Assembly (NCBI RefSeq): GCF_040095835.1
Contig: NZ_JBBMFT010000002.1
Span: 310,001-374,000, forward strand
Direction: 5' to 3'
DNA: 64,000 nt
Origin: Flavonifractor hominis
GTDB taxonomy: Bacteria > Bacillota > Clostridia > Oscillospirales > Oscillospiraceae
Positions 60,346 to 64,000 of the stretch are shown in pieces. The notes beneath the pieces were generated by a model. It ran no database searches. It was not told where the DNA came from and saw nothing but the letters and a program-made list of their open reading frames with translations. Numbering within the stretch: the stretch's first letter is position 1; each line of letters starts with the position of its first letter. A program made the translations under genes and the position numbers.

Positions 60346-60614
60346 ATGCGTTGAGAACCTCAGAAGGATATCTTTGTTAACAGCGTATTAAAATCATCTT
60401 CCTTCACCAGATTCCCTCAATAGAGTGAAGATAGCATACGGCTTTCCAGGATATTCTCGCTCTATTTTTACCGTTTCTTTGACCACACACCCAGCCACAG
60501 ACAGGGTCGAAACAGCCGGAAAGTGTGCGTTTCAAACGCATCGGAAAACAATCTATTCGGAATAGAAATGGCGATAAACCGTCAAAAAAGATTAGGAAAA
60601 AGCAAAACTTGGTG
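60346..60614. other. Right-end non-coding region of the element
   Basis: No gene is seen. It contains a short remnant (60352-60382) reading TSEGYLC-stop that matches the last codons of the sigma gene ending at 32254, and the right copy of the terminal repeat at 60478-60505. Confidence 0.6.
60478..60505 (+). repeat. Right copy of the terminal direct repeat (candidate integrase arm site)
   Basis: It matches 12490-12516 in TTTGACCACA and in AGCCACAGACAGG, differing only in the centre, and lies 109 bp inside attR. Confidence 0.6.
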
Positions 60615-60661
60615 TTGACGTGCGGGAGGTCACAGGTTCAAGTCCTGTATCGTCCACCAGA
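60615..60661 (+). other. attR: duplicated tRNA-Val 3' end
   Basis: This is an exact 47-bp copy of 12359-12405 covering the anticodon loop to CCA of tRNA-Val, but without the tRNA 5' half or its promoter. It marks the right end of the element. Confidence 0.92.
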
Positions 60662-60664
60662 GCA

Positions 60665-60698
60665 AACCCCTAAAGTCTCACGACTTTAGGGGTTTTTC
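60665..60698 (+). terminator. Original chromosomal tRNA-Val terminator
   Basis: A 13-bp stem AACCCCTAAAGTC/GACTTTAGGGGTT followed by TTTCTTTTTT lies directly after attR. Before integration it would have followed the tRNA. Confidence 0.85.
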
Positions 60699-60829
60699 TT
60701 TTTTCCAAAAGGCACCCCAGCGTTTTATGAAGAAATGAATATCTATACGTTCTTATTTTGGGTTTGCCGGGTGACAGGGAATAATTTTTTGTTTTTTCCT
60801 CGTTTTTTAAATTTATTTTCATATATTGC

Positions 60830-60857
60830 TTGACTTCTTTTCCTATTGTGTTATCAT
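60830..60857 (+). promoter_or_regulatory. Promoter of the DUF6514-like gene
   Basis: TTGACT (60830-60835), 16-bp spacer, TATCAT (60852-60857), in AT-rich DNA. Confidence 0.65.
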
Positions 60858-60909
60858 CATGCTGTGAGAGGAGAGCGCCAAATTAGCGCATAAAAGAGGA
60901 GAAGGAGAA

Positions 60910-61131
60910 GTGATTACTGTGTACACAGCCCCCTACCGTCTGACCAGTGCGCAACTGTGCACCGAAGACGGCGTTGTATACCAGACGTATGGTATTGCCC
61001 ATGAGAGCGGTCTGGGCATTGTGGACGTCGGCTGCAACAAGGCCTTGGTCTCGGCCATGGTGGAGTTTTTTAATCATGCCTGCACCCCTCCCCAGCAACT
61101 CAAACGCATCGTTATCAATCTGTTGCCCTGA
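60910..61131 (+). CDS. DUF6514-like small protein
   Basis: This 73-residue protein (ITVYTAPYRLTSAQLCTEDGVVYQTYGI..., ending CTPPQQLKRIVINLLP) fits the DUF6514 pattern: a beta-hairpin front with 'YGI', then helices with a C-terminal xxLxxIVxxxL motif. Function unknown. GTG 60910 follows AGAGGAG; GTG 60919 is an alternative. It is monocistronic with its own promoter and terminator. Confidence 0.65.
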   Translation: MITVYTAPYRLTSAQLCTEDGVVYQTYGIAHESGLGIVDVGCNKALVSAMVEFFNHACTPPQQLKRIVINLLP

Positions 61132-61155
61132 GCCTCCCCCGCATATTTTCTCTAC

Positions 61156-61193
61156 ATGACCTGTCGGTTCCCACCGACAGGTCATGTTTTTTA
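61156..61193 (+). terminator. Terminator of the DUF6514-like gene
   Basis: A perfect 12-bp stem ATGACCTGTCGG/CCGACAGGTCAT followed by GTTTTTTATTTT. Confidence 0.9.
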
Positions 61194-61272
61194 TTTTCTC
61201 AACGTGTTAGAACTCTATGAAGCATGACTTTGTCTGCTACAGGCAAAACTTTCTTCCCAGCAGTTTCTTTTC

Positions 61273-61301
61273 TTGTTCTCCCAAATCAAACGTGTTATAC
61301 T
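61273..61301 (+). promoter_or_regulatory. Promoter of the GntR regulator
   Basis: TTGTTC (61273-61278), 17-bp spacer, TATACT (61296-61301), 24 bp before the GTG start. Confidence 0.7.
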
Positions 61302-61325
61302 GGACAAAAAGGAGGGACCAAACAC

Positions 61326-62000
61326 GTGTATTTGACGCAACGTCTGGACAGTGAAACCAGCAGAGCTTATGCGCTGCGCACCATCCGGGATAATATTGTG
61401 CGTCTTGGACTTCCGCCCGGATGCAAAGTCAGCGAAAGTGAACTGGCCGCTGAAATGGGTCTGTCCAGGACCCCGGTGGGCGAGGTGCTCAATGAGCTCT
61501 CCAGAGTAAAGATCGTAGAAATCTATCCGCAGCGCGGTAGCATCATCTCTCTGATCGACTACGATCTTGTGGAGGAATCCCGCTTCATCCGCCAAGTGCT
61601 GGAGTGCGCTGTGGTGGAACAGGTCTGCACTATCTCTGCCCCTGATATGCTGCGCAAACTGGACGAAAACATCCACTTGCAGCAATTTTACCTGTCCAAC
61701 AACGATCCGGACGCACTGCTCCGGCTGGACAACCAGTTCCATAAGACACTTTTTGAGATCGCACGCAAACCCCAGGCCTATACCATGCTGGAGAACACCT
61801 CCATCCACTTTGACCGGGTCCGGCGTATGTCTCTGTCTACCGTCAAGGACCTGAAGATCGTCCAAGACCACCAGCAAATTTTGGAGGCCATTACCGCCAA
61901 GGATACCGCAGCGGCCAGCCTGCGTATGAGAGAACACCTCAATCGCTGGAAAATCGACGAGACTGTGATACGCAGCAAATACCCGGACTATTTTAAATAG
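61326..62000 (+). CDS. GntR family transcriptional regulator, FCD type
   Basis: This 224-residue regulator has an N-terminal winged helix (AYALRTIRDNIVRLGLPPGCKVSESELAAEMGLSRTPVGEVLNEL) and a C-terminal FCD all-helical sensor domain (EESRFIRQVLECAVVEQV, DNQFHKTLFEIARK, DHQQILEAITAKD, MREHLNRW) with metal-binding His positions. FCD regulators respond to sugar acids or related metabolites, which suits control of the uronic-acid-releasing GH115 gene next to it. GTG 61326 follows AGGAGGG. Confidence 0.88.
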   Translation: MYLTQRLDSETSRAYALRTIRDNIVRLGLPPGCKVSESELAAEMGLSRTPVGEVLNELSRVKIVEIYPQRGSIISLIDYDLVEESRFIRQVLECAVVEQVCTISAPDMLRKLDENIHLQQFYLSNNDPDALLRLDNQFHKTLFEIARKPQAYTMLENTSIHFDRVRRMSLSTVKDLKIVQDHQQILEAITAKDTAAASLRMREHLNRWKIDETVIRSKYPDYFK

Positions 62001-62011
62001 GCCGGGTATTT
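61977..62011 (+). terminator. Terminator overlapping the GntR gene end
   Basis: AAATACCCGG/CCGGGTATTT stem spans the TAG stop codon and is followed by ATTAAG; a moderate terminator. Confidence 0.6.
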
Positions 62012-62206
62012 ATTAAGTACCATTAGTAAAACGTTTTTTTGACAGTTTGTATAGTTTTCCTCTTTTAAAAAAAGCGCATTGCCGAATTTTTCCTTTGGTT
62101 GCGCATTTTTCTTGCATTTTTTCGCGTAGTATTCTAGTATTTATTTGTACACTATGGTCTGAGCACCGTTTGGTGTCCTCAGGAAATAAAGGAGGAGAAG
62201 GTAAGG

Positions 62207-64000
62207 ATGAAGCGTATGTTATCTCTGGTCCTGGCACTGATTCTTGTGCTGGGACTGGTTCCCGCTTCCGCAGTCGCTGCGGATATGGGAGCCGAGGGCG
62301 ATATTGTGCTGGCTGATGCGTCCGGCGCCGCCCCCATCTACATCGATGCCAGCGGACCGGCCTATGATGGCTTGTCCCTCATCGCCGAGGCAGTCGCCGG
62401 CGACATCGAAGCAGTGACGGGTCAAACCCCCGCCATTGTCAACGAGGAGCCGGCCAGCGGCGTAATGATTGTCGCCGGTCTGGTAAACGAGCCTCTGATC
62501 ACCGACCTGGGTCTGAGCTGGGAGATCTCCGCCAGCAACGACGACTTTAAGTCGGAGCAGTGGGAACGCTACCAGATCCAGGTCAAGGAGGACGGCGGCA
62601 AGACCATGGTGGTTGTAGCCGGCAGCGATAAGCTGGGCACCATCTATGGTCTGTTCCACATCACCCAGGATCTGTGCGGCGTGAGCCCCTGGATCTGGTG
62701 GGCGGATGCTAAGCCGGCCCATCAGGATACCCTGAGCTTTACTGCCGCCGAGCTGGAGACTACCTCTGAGCGCCCCTCTGTGAGCTTCCGCGGATTCTTC
62801 CTCAATGATGAAAACCCCGTACTGGACGGCTTTGCCGACAGCCATTTCGGCGGCCTCAACTACATGTTCTACGACCATGTCTTTGAGCTGATGCTCCGCC
62901 TGAAGGGCAACTATCTGTGGCCCGCCATGTGGTCCAACAACTTTAACCTGGACGGCATGGAAGGGGTCACCGGCGAGTTTGCCGAGTTGGAGAAGGACTA
63001 CCACTATAAACTGGGCGGCGTGATGTACGTTGACCAGCACCCTGAGGACCCGGATGAATCCGGCATCGTGGATATCAACGCCCTGGGCGGTGAGAAGATT
63101 GACAACGGTACCGGCTATCTGGTAGAGGGCGAGTACCCCATGTATTTGGCCAACGCGGTCCTGGCCGACCGTTACGGCATCTATGTTGGCGCCTCCCACC
63201 ACGAGCCCATGGCCCGTGCCGGTCAGGAGTGGGGCCGCTTCAAGGGACAGTACTATAACGATCCCACTGACGTCATCGGCGACGACGTGGGCGTGTGGAA
63301 CTATCTGCTTAACCCCACCAATATCAGCAACTTCTGGAGCGACTCCATTGCCCGTAACGGCAGCTTCCAGAACCTGCTGACCATCGGCATGCGTGGTGAG
63401 AACGACTCCGCCCTGAAGGGTGAGGACGGCCATGAACTGTCCACTGAAGAGAACACCGAGCTGCTCAAGCAAGTCCTCAAGGAACAGGATGAGATCCTCA
63501 CTAAGTTCGGCCTGGAGGATACCCCGCAGTTGATTGCCCTTTATAAGGAAGTAGAAAACTGCTGGTACGGCGGCAGCCGCAACAACCCCTCGGCTGCCGG
63601 CGACTATGCCCTGCGCAACGATCCTGAGGTCACCACCCTGCTGGGCAAGGACACCAACCGCATCGTCATGCTGTGCGAGGACAACAACGGCTACCTGCGC
63701 ACCCTGCCTGAGCTGGACGAGAAAGACGAGTTTAACTGGGGCATGTACTACCACTTTGACTATGTGGGCGGCCCCCGCACCTCCATGTGGGTAAACACCA
63801 TGCCCCTGCAGCGGACCTGGGACAACATGACCATGGCCTACGACTACGGCGTGGACGACGCATGGATCGTCAACGTGGGCGACCTCAAGCCCATGGAGCT
63901 GCCCCTGTCTTACTTCATGGACATGGCCTATGACTTTGATACCTATGGCTCCAGCAACCCCAACAGCGCCGACGAGTATACCCTCAACTGGGTCAAGCAG
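62207..64000 (+). CDS. Secreted GH115 family glycoside hydrolase, 3'-truncated by window edge
   Basis: An uninterrupted frame of 598 codons runs to the right edge. It starts with a signal peptide (KRMLSLVLALILVLGLVPASAVAA), then a GH115-type N-terminal domain and catalytic barrel. Landmarks are GLFHITQDLCGVSPWIWWAD, SVSFRGFFLNDE, LKGNYLWPAMWSNNF, YGIYVGASHHEPMARAGQEW and YGVDDAWIVNVGDLKPMELP. GH115 enzymes release 4-O-methyl-glucuronic acid from xylan. ATG 62207 follows AAAGGAGGAG. The C-terminus, possibly with SLH repeats as in neighbouring surface proteins, lies outside. It is probably controlled by the adjacent GntR regulator. Confidence 0.9.
   Translation, partial: MKRMLSLVLALILVLGLVPASAVAADMGAEGDIVLADASGAAPIYIDASGPAYDGLSLIAEAVAGDIEAVTGQTPAIVNEEPASGVMIVAGLVNEPLITDLGLSWEISASNDDFKSEQWERYQIQVKEDGGKTMVVVAGSDKLGTIYGLFHITQDLCGVSPWIWWADAKPAHQDTLSFTAAELETTSERPSVSFRGFFLNDENPVLDGFADSHFGGLNYMFYDHVFELMLRLKGNYLWPAMWSNNFNLDGMEGVTGEFAELEKDYHYKLGGVMYVDQHPEDPDESGIVDINALGGEKIDNGTGYLVEGEYPMYLANAVLADRYGIYVGASHHEPMARAGQEWGRFKGQYYNDPTDVIGDDVGVWNYLLNPTNISNFWSDSIARNGSFQNLLTIGMRGENDSALKGEDGHELSTEENTELLKQVLKEQDEILTKFGLEDTPQLIALYKEVENCWYGGSRNNPSAAGDYALRNDPEVTTLLGKDTNRIVMLCEDNNGYLRTLPELDEKDEFNWGMYYHFDYVGGPRTSMWVNTMPLQRTWDNMTMAYDYGVDDAWIVNVGDLKPMELPLSYFMDMAYDFDTYGSSNPNSADEYTLNWVKQ

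Larger units (their letters stand above)
12359..60661. mobile_element. Integrated mobilizable element in tRNA-Val (~48.3 kb)
   Basis: The element is bounded by the 47-bp direct repeats. From left to right it holds two tyrosine recombinases, a serine recombinase/relaxase module, tet(O) and tet(40)-like genes, a second relaxase module, and a ~28-kb cobalamin-uptake cargo with five riboswitches. I see relaxases and accessory proteins but no VirB4/VirD4-type conjugation ATPases or type IV secretion genes, so it would be mobilizable in trans rather than self-conjugative. Confidence 0.88.

Noticed and set aside
12404..60614. Self-conjugative ICE
   Set aside because: Relaxases are present but I found no VirB4, VirD4/TcpA or other type IV secretion genes, so mobilizable element is the better call.
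60615..60661. Second tRNA-Val gene
   Set aside because: Only the 3' half is present, with no acceptor 5' strand or D-arm; it is attR.
62219..63754. 511-codon minus-strand frame at the right end
   Set aside because: The plus strand encodes a GH115 protein with signal peptide through this whole region.

Overview
The window looks like a G+C-rich gut Clostridia chromosome, probably Oscillospiraceae (Flavonifractor/Lawsonibacter/Intestinimonas-like). This is inferred from the many secreted proteins ending in three S-layer homology (SLH) domains, strong GGAGG ribosome-binding sites, and gut-type cargo (tet(O), mobilizable elements, glycosidases). The species cannot be named from this sequence alone.

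Left chromosomal arm (1-12403): the 3' part of a beta-helix/SLH surface protein; a DNA-repair-type radical SAM pair with a small third gene; a zinc-dependent phospholipase C-like protein; a five-gene branched-chain amino acid ABC importer (livJ-H-M-G-F, minus strand); a reductase/esterase gene pair; and a tRNA-Val(GAC).

Mobile element (12359-60661, about 48.3 kb): the last 47 bp of tRNA-Val and its flank are repeated exactly at 60615-60661, so these copies are attL and attR. Next to attL lie two overlapping tyrosine recombinases. They are followed by a serine-recombinase/mobilization module (15.2-22.2 kb), tet(O) and a tet(40)-like efflux gene (22.2-25.8 kb), and a second mobilization module with a MobP-type relaxase, replication/excision regulators, a DUF6076-like protein and a sigma factor (25.9-32.25 kb). 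Two relaxases, three integrases/recombinases and two sigma-like genes suggest that one mobilizable element is nested in another.

Cobalamin cargo (32.3-60.35 kb): this is the most interesting part. Five predicted cobalamin riboswitches (four plus strand, one minus) are spread among cbiZ, a BtuFCD-type importer, two small unknown or Cys-rich proteins, a homing-endonuclease-repeat protein, three SLH proteins, a membrane-anchored DUF4430 protein, EcfT, a TIM-barrel protein, and one polypeptide joining EcfA-EcfA' to a membrane S-component. DUF4430 resembles the C-terminal domain of animal transcobalamin/intrinsic factor, and two of the surface proteins carry an alpha/alpha-barrel region like the N-terminal domain of those proteins. 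I infer a mobile, surface-displayed corrinoid-capture system: SLH-anchored intrinsic-factor-like proteins would bind B12 at the wall, pass it to the tethered DUF4430 protein and then to ECF and/or BtuFCD import, with CbiZ remodelling foreign corrinoids inside.

Right chromosomal arm (60662-64000): a terminator, a small DUF6514-like gene, a GntR/FCD regulator, and the 5' part of a secreted GH115 alpha-glucuronidase. With the left-end beta-helix protein, this suggests the host degrades plant glycans.
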